A stretch of DNA of 64,000 nt from assembly GCF_021603645.1 (NCBI RefSeq), contig NZ_BQHJ01000013.1, positions 1-64,000 on the forward strand, written 5' to 3'. Made by a program: the position numbers and the translations under genes. Origin of the DNA: Pseudomonas pseudonitroreducens. GTDB lineage: Bacteria; Pseudomonadota; Gammaproteobacteria; Pseudomonadales; Pseudomonadaceae. Below, piece by piece: positions 32,644 to 41,311 of this stretch (the first letter of the stretch is position 1; every line of letters begins with the position of its first letter). The notes below the pieces were generated by a model. That model did no database searches, was not told the DNA's origin, and worked only from the letters and a program-made list of their open reading frames with translations.

Positions 32644-33834
32644 ATGAAGCGACTGGCAGGACTGACTGCGCTCGCCCTGGTTATCGGCAACACCTCCGGC
32701 TGCGGCTGGCTGTGGGGCCCGGAAGGCTACTTCCGTGACCGTGGCGACGATTACCTCAACGCCCGCGAAACCGCACCGATGAAGGTGCCCGAGGGCATGC
32801 AGAGCAAACAGCTCGACCCGCTGCTGCCGATCCCGATGAATGTTGCCACCAGCACCGAGAAGGAAGGCGAGTTCGAAGTGCCGCGTCCGCAACCGCTGTC
32901 CGGCGCTGGCGAAGTCAGCGACTTCAGCCTGCAGAAGAGCGGCGATTCGCGCTGGCTGGTCGCCCAGCGCCCGCCGGCCGAAGTCTGGCCGGTCGCCCAC
33001 CAGTTCTTCCAGGACAACGGTTTCTCGATCGCCAACGAGCGTCCGCAGACTGGCGAGTTCAGCACCAACTGGCAGCCGCTGTCGCAGCTCTCCGCGCCCC
33101 TGGCGCGCCGCCTGAGCAGCCGTGTGTCGGGTGTCGAGCCTGACAGCGAAGCGCGCGTTCGCGTACGCATCGAGCCGGGCGTGCAAACCAATACCAGTGA
33201 AGTCTACGTGCTGAGCGAAACCCGCCCGGCCGGCAGCACCGCCAGCGCTGACTGGCCGACCAAGCCGGTCGTGCCGAGCCTGGACGCCGCGCTGCTCGAC
33301 GAAATGATCGCCAGCATGGCCACCAGTGCCGAGAAGGGCGGCTCCGTCTCCCTGCTCGCTGCGCACTCGGACTACGATACCCCCGGTGCCGTGCAACTGA
33401 ACAAGGACGGCAGCGGCAACCCGGTGCTGACCGTGGATTCCGACTTCGACCGCGCCTGGGTCAGCGTCGGCCGTGCACTGGATCGTGCCGACATCCGCGT
33501 AGACGACCTCAATCGCAGCCTGGGCGTGTACTACGTCAACATCGCCGAAGGCGCGAAGAAGAAGGACGAAGACAAGCCCGGCTTCTTCAGCCGTCTGTTC
33601 GGCGGTGGCGAGAAGACCAAGGAAGAAGAGGACGCCAAGGCCCAGCGCTACCAGGTTCGCCTGACCAGCGTGAGCAATACCGTCCAGATCACCGTCGACA
33701 AAGACATCAACACCTCCGCACCGGCTGATGTGGCGCAGGGCGTGTTGGAAAAACTCCAGGAGAGTATGCGGAATGCACTTCGCGGTCCTGGGGAGCGGAA
33801 GCCGGGGCAATTCGGCCTTGGTGAGCAGTTCTGA
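32644..33834 (+). CDS. bamC: Outer-membrane assembly lipoprotein BamC (NlpB)
   Basis: This 396-residue lipoprotein has a lipobox with Cys at NTSGC (residue 20). An N-terminal extended segment binds BamD in E. coli, and two helix-grip domains follow (about 95-215 and 235-375). A lysine/glutamate-rich loop ([16 protein letters not shown]) marks the second domain. It belongs to the BAM complex that inserts outer-membrane barrels. Its 3' end overlaps the next gene by 62 bases in another frame. Confidence 0.93.
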   Translation: MKRLAGLTALALVIGNTSGCGWLWGPEGYFRDRGDDYLNARETAPMKVPEGMQSKQLDPLLPIPMNVATSTEKEGEFEVPRPQPLSGAGEVSDFSLQKSGDSRWLVAQRPPAEVWPVAHQFFQDNGFSIANERPQTGEFSTNWQPLSQLSAPLARRLSSRVSGVEPDSEARVRVRIEPGVQTNTSEVYVLSETRPAGSTASADWPTKPVVPSLDAALLDEMIASMATSAEKGGSVSLLAAHSDYDTPGAVQLNKDGSGNPVLTVDSDFDRAWVSVGRALDRADIRVDDLNRSLGVYYVNIAEGAKKKDEDKPGFFSRLFGGGEKTKEEEDAKAQRYQVRLTSVSNTVQITVDKDINTSAPADVAQGVLEKLQESMRNALRGPGERKPGQFGLGEQF

Positions 33835-34531
33835 CACCCGGATACTGATCGATTGCGGCTTCCCGCTGCGTGAAACCATCCGCCGTCTGGCGCGCCTGGG
33901 CGTAGAGCCCGGGCAGCTCGACGCGGTGCTGGTCACGCATGAGCACTCCGATCACATCAACGGCGTCGAACTGCTGGCCCGGCACCATCGAATACCCGTG
34001 TACCTCAGCGCCGGCACCCTGCAGGGAATGCGCAAGCCGGTGACACCAGCGGGGCTGCTCAAATGCGGCGACCGCCTGGTACTGAAAGACCTGGAAGTCA
34101 CTGCAGTGAGCGTCTCCCACGATGCGCGGGAGCCCCTGCAGTACGTGTTTTCCGATGGCCGGAAGCGCTTTGGCCAGCTCACCGATCTGGGAGCCGCCAC
34201 GGCGCAGGTGCTGGAATGCTATCGTGGCCTCGATGCGTTGATCATCGAGGCGAATCACGATACCGACATGCTGGCCCGCGGTCCGTATCCCTACCCACTG
34301 AAGGTCCGTGTAGGCGGCCAGTGGGGACATTTGAACAACCGGCAGGCCGCCGAACTGGTGGCCCAGCTGGGCTGGGAAAGCTTGCAGCACCTGGTGCTGG
34401 CGCATCTCAGCGAAAAGAACAACTCGCCGCAGCTGGCCCGGCAAAGCTTCGTCGACACCCTCGGGTGCGACCCGGACTGGCTGCAGGTAGCCGATCAGCA
34501 TTCGGGGCTCGACTGGCGCACCATCGCCTGA
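33773..34531 (+). CDS. MBL-fold metallohydrolase, YycJ-like
   Basis: This 252-residue metallo-beta-lactamase fold protein begins [17 protein letters not shown], as in the YycJ/WalJ group, and carries the zinc motif THEHSDH (His56, His58, Asp60, His61). YycJ-like enzymes are 5' exonucleases linked to DNA repair. The start lies inside bamC (62-base overlap), with AGGAGA about 10 bases upstream; the family N-terminus requires this start. purC follows after 29 bases, so dapA-bamC-mbl-purC is likely one operon. Confidence 0.9.
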   Translation: MHFAVLGSGSRGNSALVSSSDTRILIDCGFPLRETIRRLARLGVEPGQLDAVLVTHEHSDHINGVELLARHHRIPVYLSAGTLQGMRKPVTPAGLLKCGDRLVLKDLEVTAVSVSHDAREPLQYVFSDGRKRFGQLTDLGAATAQVLECYRGLDALIIEANHDTDMLARGPYPYPLKVRVGGQWGHLNNRQAAELVAQLGWESLQHLVLAHLSEKNNSPQLARQSFVDTLGCDPDWLQVADQHSGLDWRTIA

Positions 34532-34560
34532 GCCCACCCCCTAAGCAAGCGGAGCCCATC

Positions 34561-35271
34561 ATGGAAAAACGCGAAGAACTCTATCGCGGCAAGGCCAAGT
34601 CGGTTTACACCACCGATGACGCCGACCGCCTCGTCCTGCTGTTCCGCAACGACACCTCGGCGTTCGACGGCAAGCGCATCGAACAGCTTGATCGCAAAGG
34701 CATGGTGAACAACAAGTTCAACGCCTTCATCATGCAGAAGCTCGAAGCAGCCGGTATCCCGACCCAGTTCGACGCCCTGCTGTCGGACAACGAAGTTCTG
34801 GTCAAGAAGCTCGCCATGATCCCGGTCGAGTGCGTGGTGCGTAACTACGCCGCCGGCAGCCTGGTGCGCCGCCTGGGCGTGGAGGAGGGCCTGCAGCTCA
34901 CCCCGCCGACCTTCGAACTGTTCCTGAAGAACGACGCTCTGGGCGATCCGTTCATCAACGAATCCCACGTCCAGGCCTTCGGCTGGGCGACCCTGGAGCA
35001 ACTGGCCGAAATGAAGGCCTACTCCTTCAAGGTCAACGAAGTGCTGAACAAGCTGTTCGACGACGCCGGCCTGCTTCTGGTGGACTTCAAGCTGGAATTC
35101 GGTCTGTTCCACGGCAAGATCGTCCTGGGCGACGAGTTCAGCCCGGATGGCTGCCGTCTGTGGGACAAGGAAACCCGCAAGAAGATGGACAAGGACCGCT
35201 TCCGCCAGGGGCTGGGCGACGTGATCGAAGCCTACGAAGAAGTGGCCCACCGCCTGGGCGTGCCGCTGTAA
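34561..35271 (+). CDS. purC: SAICAR synthase (phosphoribosylaminoimidazole-succinocarboxamide synthase)
   Basis: A 236-residue PurC of standard length, beginning [20 protein letters not shown]. The family signature [20 protein letters not shown] is intact. It joins aspartate to CAIR in purine synthesis. GGAG lies 7 bases before the ATG. Confidence 0.97.
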   Translation: MEKREELYRGKAKSVYTTDDADRLVLLFRNDTSAFDGKRIEQLDRKGMVNNKFNAFIMQKLEAAGIPTQFDALLSDNEVLVKKLAMIPVECVVRNYAAGSLVRRLGVEEGLQLTPPTFELFLKNDALGDPFINESHVQAFGWATLEQLAEMKAYSFKVNEVLNKLFDDAGLLLVDFKLEFGLFHGKIVLGDEFSPDGCRLWDKETRKKMDKDRFRQGLGDVIEAYEEVAHRLGVPL

Positions 35272-35366
35272 ACCGGCGAAATCACGCAAGCGCCTGATAC
35301 CACGCAAAAAAATCCGAAAACAAAGCTTCGCGTTCGGACTTCAAGCTGGTATCATGCGCGCCGCAC

Positions 35367-35456
35367 GGAGAGATGCCGGAGTGGTCGAACGGGACGGATT
35401 CGAAATCCGTTGAACCAGCAATGGTTCCTAGGGTTCAAATCCCTATCTCTCCGCCA
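35367..35456 (+). tRNA. tRNA-Ser (CGA)
   Basis: A 90-base class II tRNA. The acceptor strands GGAGAGA / TCTCTCC pair, the anticodon stem ACGGA / TCCGT encloses loop TTCGAAA (anticodon CGA), a long variable arm is present, and the T-arm GGGTTCAAATCCC and encoded GCCA end follow. Confidence 0.97.
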
Positions 35457-35470
35457 TTACATATGGCCAG

Positions 35471-35502
35471 AACCCCTGAAATGCTTAGCGTTTCAGGGGT
35501 TT
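35471..35502 (+). terminator. Terminator after tRNA-Ser
   Basis: An AACCCCTGAAA stem with its complement, followed by TTTTG. Confidence 0.85.
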
Positions 35503-35542
35503 TGTCTTTTCTGCGTCCGCTGTTTCCCGCCTATCGCTTCAA

Positions 35543-35917
35543 TCACCCGCAATACCCATCCATCTTCTCCCTGTTCGCCTGCGTCGGGTTTGCCTGGTAC
35601 TGCTGTAACCAGAATTGGCACTGGGCGCTGTTGAAGCGTTTGTCCTGTTCCGATTTCTCGATCTGGCGATTCTGTTGCTCCTGCACGGCCTGCTGGCGTT
35701 GCAGGTAGTGCTGGAACATTTCTTCATTGCTGCGAGGCGGCGGTGCAGTGGTCGGTGTCGTCATGGCGGGTGGATTGAGGCGGGTGGCGACGGCAGACGG
35801 CAGGTCCGGCCAGGCCAGCCAGGTAGTGGCTGCCACGGCCAGGCAGCCAAGCCAGATGCCGGTGGCAATGGCTAGGGTGAGTTTCCAGAAGCTGACAGTG
35901 GCGATGGGCGGTGGCAT
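35543..35917 (-). CDS. Membrane-anchored protein of unknown function
   Basis: A 124-residue protein with one N-terminal membrane segment (LTLAIATGIWLGCLAVAATT, about 11-30), a Pro/Thr-rich linker, and a Gln/Glu-rich helix (MFQHYLQRQQAVQEQQNRQI) ending in a two-cysteine segment (CQFWLQQYQ...GYCG). The first Met giving this layout is at 35917. It is not recognised further; homologues seem limited to pseudomonads. Confidence 0.7.
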   Translation of the reverse strand: MPPPIATVSFWKLTLAIATGIWLGCLAVAATTWLAWPDLPSAVATRLNPPAMTTPTTAPPPRSNEEMFQHYLQRQQAVQEQQNRQIEKSEQDKRFNSAQCQFWLQQYQANPTQANREKMDGYCG

Positions 35918-36015
35918 GGACGGGCGCTTTGGCTGGACAGGCCCCACAGATAACCCATCGGACCTCGTGAGGGGAAGAGGCAGGCCCGCGGCGCCGGAGT
36001 GCCGCGGGCGAGGGC

Positions 36016-36363
36016 TCATTTCGCTGTTGCGGCGGACTCGTAGGCTTCGAGGGCGCGCAGGGAGTAAATGTAGGCGGCACCGGCGTTGAGGGAGATGGCG
36101 GTGGCCAGGGTCTGCGCGATTTCGGCTTCGCTGGCACCCGCCTTGCGGGCAGCTTCGGCGTGGACGCCGATGCAGCCGTCGCAACGGGTGGTGATGGCCA
36201 CGGCAATGGCGATCAGCTCGCGGGTCTTGGCATCCAGGGCATCACCGTCGGCCGCGGCGGCTTCCAGGGCCTGGTAGGCGGCGATCATCTTCGGGTGTTT
36301 CTTGCCCAGGGCGCCGAAGGCTTTTTTCACGGCGGGGACGTATTCAGACCAGTTGAACAGCAT
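36016..36363 (-). CDS. Carboxymuconolactone decarboxylase / AhpD-like protein
   Basis: This 115-residue helical protein has the AhpD-type redox centre CDGCIGVH (Cys61, Cys64, His68) in the CMD fold. Members act as alkylhydroperoxidases or as uncharacterised oxidoreductases; a thiol-redox role is likely. A GAGAAG site precedes ATG 36363. Confidence 0.9.
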   Translation of the reverse strand: MLFNWSEYVPAVKKAFGALGKKHPKMIAAYQALEAAAADGDALDAKTRELIAIAVAITTRCDGCIGVHAEAARKAGASEAEIAQTLATAISLNAGAAYIYSLRALEAYESAATAK

Positions 36364-36502
36364 GATGCTTCTCCTTGCAGGCCGGTTGGGTTGGTGGCCT
36401 TGAAGCTTAGTCTGCGTCAGCCGGCGCGCCGGGTATTGTCTGTTCCGCTCAGATTTTTCATTGATGCGCTCGACTGGCGTTGGCCGGCCGTGGCTCGTCC
36501 AA

Positions 36503-36985
36503 TCAATAGGCGTCGAGGATTTCGTAGCGCTGGCGAGCGCTACCGGAGCCGACTTCGACTTCGTCGCCGGGCTGGCGGTGGAGCAGGGCGCCGCCCAGCG
36601 GAGCGCGCGTGGTGATGACGAGGATCTCGCAGCCTTCGCACTGCACCTTGAGGCCGGCGCCGTCCGGGCCGAGGAAGATCCAGCGCGGCTGGCGCTGCTC
36701 GCTGACCAGTTGCACCAGGGCACTGGTCTGAATGCCCTGTTCCTCGTCGAAGTCGCGCAGTTGCAGGTTCTCGAACAGCGACAGCGCCTGGCGAATTTCC
36801 TCCACGCGGCGCGACTGGCCGGCGGCGAGGTAGGCAGCCTCCAGGCCAAGGGTGTCGTACTTGTTCTCGGCGATGTTTTCCTCGTGCGTCGCGGTCTCGT
36901 GTGCTGTCTGGGCGGCGCGCACGGCGACGCTCAAGTCTTCGGCGAGTCGGGCGAGGATCAGTTGGTAGACGCGGTTCTTGTCCAT
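36503..36985 (-). CDS. GreA/GreB-family transcription factor-like protein
   Basis: The 160-residue product has the two-part Gre layout: an N-terminal antiparallel coiled coil (about 1-75) with the family motif EENIAENKYDTLGLEA, and a C-terminal FKBP-like domain with the Gre signature PLGGALLHRQPGDEVEV. The acidic tip residues of true Gre factors are less clear here, so it may be a Gre-like competitor binding the RNA polymerase secondary channel. Confidence 0.8.
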   Translation of the reverse strand: MDKNRVYQLILARLAEDLSVAVRAAQTAHETATHEENIAENKYDTLGLEAAYLAAGQSRRVEEIRQALSLFENLQLRDFDEEQGIQTSALVQLVSEQRQPRWIFLGPDGAGLKVQCEGCEILVITTRAPLGGALLHRQPGDEVEVGSGSARQRYEILDAY

Positions 36986-37101
36986 GGCAGCGGGCTGGCA
37001 ATAAAGGCGCCTATCCTAGGGCCTTTGCCTGATGCCTGCGACTCTTTCCCGCGCGAAGCGGCACTGGCCTGGTGTGGCCCACGCCAGTGCCGACGCTGCG
37101 A

Positions 37102-37542
37102 TCAGTAGCCGCTGAGAATGTTGACGATCACGCCGCTGGCGATGGCGACCAGGATGTAGTCGCCGTTGACGTACAGCCAGCGATGGTCGCGCGGCGGTGC
37201 GTACAGGTGGCGGGCATGCCAGTCGGTGACCCAGTAACGGTCGCCGCGATAGACCGGCTCCACGACGACGCCGCGGCGCCAGTCGCGATGGGGCACCGGC
37301 ATCCCGGCCTGCGGGCGGTAGCTCGGGTTGCGGTAGGCGTGGGCCTCGTACTGTCCGGGGTGGTTCTGCTGCTTGTGGCCACCCTGGGGCGGGCGTTGCG
37401 GCTGTTGGTAGTGCTGTTGTTGCGGCCCGCGGTTGTCCTGCCGGTTCGGGCCGTTGTCCGGACCGGGGCCGGGCTGGGCGAAGCTGGCCAGTGGGCTGCC
37501 GAGCATCAGGGCGGCACAGATCAGGGCGACGGACTTGTTCAT
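37102..37542 (-). CDS. RcnB-family periplasmic protein
   Basis: A 146-residue exported protein with a signal peptide (cleaved after SFA, about residue 22), a Pro/Gln/Asn-rich low-complexity middle, and a C-terminal RcnB-type module (VVVEPVYRGDRYWVTDWHAR, then HRWLYVNGDYILVAI). RcnB in E. coli modulates nickel and cobalt efflux; members in pseudomonads are mostly uncharacterised. GGAG lies upstream of ATG 37542. Confidence 0.82.
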   Translation of the reverse strand: MNKSVALICAALMLGSPLASFAQPGPGPDNGPNRQDNRGPQQQHYQQPQRPPQGGHKQQNHPGQYEAHAYRNPSYRPQAGMPVPHRDWRRGVVVEPVYRGDRYWVTDWHARHLYAPPRDHRWLYVNGDYILVAIASGVIVNILSGY

Positions 37543-37804
37543 GGTGTTCTCCTGGCGCAACCGGCGGAGCGGTGCATTTTTTCCACTTACAGTTCCCGGG
37601 CGATCCGGGTACTTCATGAGACCGCAGCTCTGCGTCAGCGATTGCCAAGGCCAGGTAAATGTCTGGTAAAGAGTTTTATCGCTTTGTCAGTTGCCGGATA
37701 CAGGTGGGGGCCGGGCTGAAGGGGCGGAGAGAGGGCTCCAGTCTTTGTGTGAGAACAGCATTTAGTGGTATGTTTGTCGCAAATGCACTTGATGGAGTTC
37801 CGCC

Positions 37805-38173
37805 ATGAGCGCTCTGTTGAAGGAAAACCCGGCCGCCGATGCCGTCCTTGCCAAGGCGGTGTTGACTGCCCGCGAGCATCTGGCAATGACCCAGCAGGAG
37901 CTGGCCGCGATCGTCGGCGTGGACCGCAGCGCGGTGAGTCGCTGGAAGCAGAACGGCTTGCGCGTGGACAGCAAGACCGGCGAGCTGGCGCTGCTGCTGG
38001 TGCGTATCTACCGCGCGCTGTTTGCGCTGTTCGGTGGCAACCATGAAGACATGCGGCACTTCCTGCGTACCGAGAATCGTCACCTGGGTGGCGTGCCGCT
38101 GCAGTTGATGGAGCAGGTGCAGGGGCTGGTGGCAGTGGTCGAGTACCTGGACGCTATCCGGGGCAAGGTCTGA
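37805..38173 (+). CDS. Xre/MbcA/ParS-type antitoxin
   Basis: This 122-residue antitoxin has a helix-turn-helix (LAMTQQELAAIVGVDRSAVS, about 26-45) and a C-terminal toxin-binding region (LLVRIYRALFALFGGNHEDM) as in Xre-MbcA-ParS antitoxins of RES toxins. Its stop is directly followed by the toxin ATG (TGAATG), so the pair is co-translated. It probably represses the pair; an inverted GCATTT / AAATGC lies upstream at about 37758-37788. Confidence 0.88.
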   Translation: MSALLKENPAADAVLAKAVLTAREHLAMTQQELAAIVGVDRSAVSRWKQNGLRVDSKTGELALLLVRIYRALFALFGGNHEDMRHFLRTENRHLGGVPLQLMEQVQGLVAVVEYLDAIRGKV

Positions 38174-38938
38174 ATGTCTTTCCAAGCTGGTGCCCGCCTT
38201 TGGGCGAAACATGAGGACTCGGTCGTCGCGCCCATTCGTGGGCGCCTGGTGCGCTTGGTGGAGAGCCAGGGCCAGGTGGCGACGCTGCAACTGGTGGACA
38301 CCCTGGAAGAGCAGGCGCTGCTCGAGGAGTTGCTGGAAACCAGCAAGCCGCACATGCCTCCGCCCGCCGAGCCGCTGCACTATCTATTGAAGACACCGTT
38401 CCGTTATCCGCCGCTGCGCTGGGGGTCGCGCTTCGGCCGGCGCCATGAGCCGAGCCTGTTCTATGGCGCGCTCAAGCTGGAAACGGCCATGGCGGAGTCG
38501 GCTTTCTATCGCTTCGTGCTGTGGGAGGGGATGGCCACGCCGCCTCCCAGCGGACGGATTCTTTCCGAGCACGCGTCGTTCGAGGCGCGGTTCCAGGTAC
38601 AGAAAGGTGTACGCCTGCATCTGCCGCCGTTCCGTGAACACGATGCACTTCTCGATCCGCAGGATTACAGCGTCACCCAGGGCTTGGGTAGTGCGATGCG
38701 CGAGGCGGGGGTGGAGGCATTCGAGTACCGCTCGGCCCGCTGTCCGCAGGGTGGTGTCAACGTGGCGTTGTTTGCTCCGTCTGCTTTCACCGAGAAGCGC
38801 CCGCGCAATTTGATGCCGTGGCTGTGCGAGACGACTGCCGAGTATGTCGCCTTCAAGCATGGTCAGGTGCCTGATAGCCCGCGTGTCTACCGTCGCGAGC
38901 ACTACCTGGTGGACGGCAGGTTGCCGCATCCGGCCTGA
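38174..38938 (+). CDS. RES-domain toxin (NAD+ phosphorylase/hydrolase type)
   Basis: A 254-residue protein with a RES domain (about 75-230): an Arg-rich entry RWGSRFGRR, then LFYGALKLETAMAESAFYRF with the family alignment of Ala/Glu/Ser, and GVNVALFAPSAF near the end. RES toxins such as MbcT and ParT deplete NAD+ or modify targets with ADP-ribose. The N-terminal about 70 residues lie outside the minimal domain. It is directly downstream of its Xre-type antitoxin. Confidence 0.87.
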   Translation: MSFQAGARLWAKHEDSVVAPIRGRLVRLVESQGQVATLQLVDTLEEQALLEELLETSKPHMPPPAEPLHYLLKTPFRYPPLRWGSRFGRRHEPSLFYGALKLETAMAESAFYRFVLWEGMATPPPSGRILSEHASFEARFQVQKGVRLHLPPFREHDALLDPQDYSVTQGLGSAMREAGVEAFEYRSARCPQGGVNVALFAPSAFTEKRPRNLMPWLCETTAEYVAFKHGQVPDSPRVYRREHYLVDGRLPHPA

Positions 38939-39015
38939 CCGTTCATCGTTTGGACACTAACGCGTCACGGTGAGCGGTGTATGTTCGGGAATGGCCAAGC
39001 AGGGAGCGCCAGACC

Positions 39016-39225
39016 ATGGATATACGGATAGCGATCCATCCCAGCGACGATCGTCGCTGGCGCGTGTACCTTAATCAGTTCTTCTACGACTGCAGCAGCC
39101 GCCGCGTGGCGGAGCGTATTTATACGCGGGTGTGTGCGGCAGAGCAGTTGGCGATTCAGCTTCCCGAACCCCCTCGGATCATCCGGCCGCAGCGTGTGCC
39201 GCGCCGCCAGGTTCAGATCGCATGA
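39016..39225 (+). CDS. Small protein of unknown function, 69 residues
   Basis: The frame starts at ATG 39016 with AGGGAG about 9 bases upstream. The protein is basic, with strand-like MDIRIAIHP, then WRVYLNQFFYDC and a final Arg-rich tail. No family is recognised; the ribosome site and codon use make it plausible. Confidence 0.5.
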   Translation: MDIRIAIHPSDDRRWRVYLNQFFYDCSSRRVAERIYTRVCAAEQLAIQLPEPPRIIRPQRVPRRQVQIA

Positions 39226-39464
39226 AACTTTCCGGGCATTGCTGTCGGGTGACGGCGCTGGCAGCACGCGCCTCGCCTGGTTGAATGCATTGCCTTCCTG
39301 AGAACACTTCTTATCCACTGCCCTGAAACGGGGCGGTCGGCTGCTGCGTGGCGCGCACTTGTGCACAATGCTGACGCACTCTGTCAAGTCCCCGAAACAT
39401 TGCACTTGGCCACCCTCCGAATTTCCTTGCGTTTTTTAACTTGTTGAAAAATAAAGAGAATTTT

Positions 39465-39487
39465 GATTGGTGAAAAAATCACCAATC
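39465..39487 (+). other. Stem-loop with A5 loop
   Basis: GATTGGTGA and TCACCAATC, perfect 9-base arms around five A, in the AT-rich leader of rmuC. Confidence 0.6.
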
Positions 39488-39490
39488 TGT

Positions 39491-39518
39491 CATACGGCCC
39501 CAGTTCACTGGGGGTATG
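39491..39518 (+). other. Second stem-loop upstream of rmuC
   Basis: CCCCAG-TTCA-CTGGGG forms the inner stem; CATAC / GTATG extends it with a GG bulge. It begins 4 bases after the previous stem-loop. Confidence 0.6.
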
Positions 39519-39546
39519 GACTGTTTTCAGCAAGTTCTCCACTGAG

Positions 39547-39569
39547 TTATCCACAGCTTCTGTGGATTG
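39547..39569. promoter_or_regulatory. Inverted pair of DnaA-box-like 9-mers
   Basis: TTATCCACA (perfect DnaA box) and TGTGGATTG (inverted, one mismatch) with a 5-base spacer, 113 bases upstream of rmuC. The same geometry occurs at 63341-63363. Confidence 0.5.
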
Positions 39570-39681
39570 TCCCGAGCGCTTGCTCAGGAGCCTTGTCCCA
39601 GGGCCCTTGCAGCAGACGGAACCGCTTCCGGCAGGTGACTGTTAGACTGGCGCGATCCATTGCCACACCTCGGAGCCCTGC

Positions 39682-41160
39682 ATGCCCCTCGATCTGTCCG
39701 CCCTGTTGTTAGGTGCGCTCGCCGGACTGTTGCCCATGGCGGCGCTCGCCTGGCGCCTGCAGGCGCGCAGGGTCGAGGTGGAACAGGAGGCAACCCTGCT
39801 GCGCGAGCGCCTGGCGACTGCGCAACTGGCGCAGGACGGGCTGTCCGCGCGGGCCGAGGCGGATCGCGAGGCCTTCCAGCGCCTCAGCGGCCGGCATGCT
39901 GAAGTGTCTGCCGAAGCGGCGGCGCTGCGCCGTGAAGTCGAGCTGGGCCAGCAAGAGCGTGCACGCCTGGGCAACGCCGAACAGGACTGGCAGGCCGAGC
40001 GCGCCGACAAGGAAACCGAGCTGCGCCGTCTTTCCGCCGAGCATGCCGCGCTGTCCGCCGAGCTGCGCGAGCAGCAGGACAATCACCAGCAACGACTGGG
40101 TGACCTGCAATCGGCGCGGGACGATCTGCGCGCACAGTTCGCCGAGCTGGCCGGGAAGATCTTCGATGAACGCGAGCAGCGTTTTGCCGAGTCGAGCCAG
40201 CAGCGCCTGGGGCAGTTGCTCGACCCGCTCAAGGAACGCATCCAGTCCTTCGAGAAGCGCGTGGAAGAGAGCTATCAGGCCGAGGCCCGTGAGCGTTTCT
40301 CTCTGACCAGGGAACTGGAGCGCCTGCAGCAGTTGAACCTGCGCCTGGGCGAGGAAGCCACCAACCTGACCCGCGCCCTGAAAGGCCAGAAGACCCAGGG
40401 CAACTGGGGCGAGCTGGTGCTCGAGCGCGTGCTCGAGCATGCCGGCCTGGAGAAGGGTCGCGAGTATGAAACCCAGGTCAGCTTGCGAGCGCCGGATGGC
40501 GAGCGCTTCCAGCCTGACGTGCTGATCCGCCTGCCCGGCGACAAGCAGGTGGTGGTGGACGCCAAGGTCAGCCTGACGGCTTACCAGCAGTTCATTGCCG
40601 CCGATGACGAGGTGATCCGCCAGCAGGCACTCAAGGCCCACGTGCTGTCACTGCGCAACCATGTGAAGGGGCTTTCCGGCAAGGATTACCGGCGCCTGGA
40701 GGGGCTGCACAGCCTCGACTTCGTGCTGCTGTTCATGCCTATCGAAGCCGCTTTTTCTGCGGCGCTGCAGGCCGAGCCGAACCTGTTCCAGGAGGCCTTC
40801 GAGCGCAACATCGTGATCGTCAGCCCGACCACGCTGCTGGCAACGTTGCGGGTGATCGACAGCCTGTGGCGGCAGGAGCGGCAGAACCAGAACGCCCGCG
40901 AGATCGCCGAGCGCGCGGGCGCGCTGTACGACAAGTTCGTGCTCTTCGTGCAGGACCTGGACGAGATGGGCTCTCGCCTGCAGCAACTGGACAAGACCTA
41001 CGCCGCCGCGCGCAACAAGCTCTGCGAAGGACGCGGCAACCTGATCAGCCGCGCCGAGCAGGTAAAGCTGCTGGGCGCGCGGGCGAGCAAGAATCTGCCG
41101 ACGGAGTGGCTGGAGCGGGCGTTGAGCGACGATGCGCCACTGGTGGAAGAGGGCGAGTAG
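39682..41160 (+). CDS. rmuC: DNA recombination protein RmuC
   Basis: This 492-residue protein has an N-terminal membrane anchor (ALLLGALAGLLPMAALAW, about 6-23), a long coiled coil (about 28-210) and the RmuC nuclease-like domain (about 215-440) with QGNWGELVLERVLEHAGLEK and a DVLIRLPGDKQVVVDAKVSL signature (PDVLI...DAK, the PD-(D/E)xK core). RmuC limits inversions at short inverted repeats. The length is typical for the family. Confidence 0.95.
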   Translation: MPLDLSALLLGALAGLLPMAALAWRLQARRVEVEQEATLLRERLATAQLAQDGLSARAEADREAFQRLSGRHAEVSAEAAALRREVELGQQERARLGNAEQDWQAERADKETELRRLSAEHAALSAELREQQDNHQQRLGDLQSARDDLRAQFAELAGKIFDEREQRFAESSQQRLGQLLDPLKERIQSFEKRVEESYQAEARERFSLTRELERLQQLNLRLGEEATNLTRALKGQKTQGNWGELVLERVLEHAGLEKGREYETQVSLRAPDGERFQPDVLIRLPGDKQVVVDAKVSLTAYQQFIAADDEVIRQQALKAHVLSLRNHVKGLSGKDYRRLEGLHSLDFVLLFMPIEAAFSAALQAEPNLFQEAFERNIVIVSPTTLLATLRVIDSLWRQERQNQNAREIAERAGALYDKFVLFVQDLDEMGSRLQQLDKTYAAARNKLCEGRGNLISRAEQVKLLGARASKNLPTEWLERALSDDAPLVEEGE

Positions 41161-41180
41161 GTCCGGCTTGCAAACGGACC

Positions 41181-41268
41181 TGTAGGAGCGAGCTTGCTCG
41201 CGAACACCTATCTCTCGTACACATCCATGTGGCCGACGGGTCCTGTTCGCGAGCAAGCTCGCTCCTAT
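41181..41268. repeat. REP pair (inverted)
   Basis: TGTAGGAGCGAGCTTGCTCG and, inverted, CGAGCAAGCTCGCTCCTA about 40 bases later, between convergent rmuC and the oxidoreductase gene. Confidence 0.85.
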
Positions 41269-41311
41269 GAAGAGCCCGGCGTTGTTTCCGCGATGGGGCG
41301 TATGCGCTCCG

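Larger units (their letters stand above)
39226..39681 (+). other. 456-bp non-coding region before rmuC
   Basis: There is no convincing gene. It is the most AT-rich stretch of the chromosomal part. It holds two stem-loops (39465-39487 and 39491-39518) and a pair of inverted DnaA-box-like 9-mers (39547-39569). The stem-loops could belong to a small RNA or leader of rmuC. Confidence 0.6.

Noticed and set aside
32569-33936. 455-codon minus-strand frame opposite bamC and the MBL gene
   Set aside because: Antisense shadow across two well-supported genes.
37016-37648. 210-codon minus-strand frame overlapping the RcnB-like gene
   Set aside because: It is Arg/Pro-rich and lacks a signal peptide; the RcnB frame is the real one.
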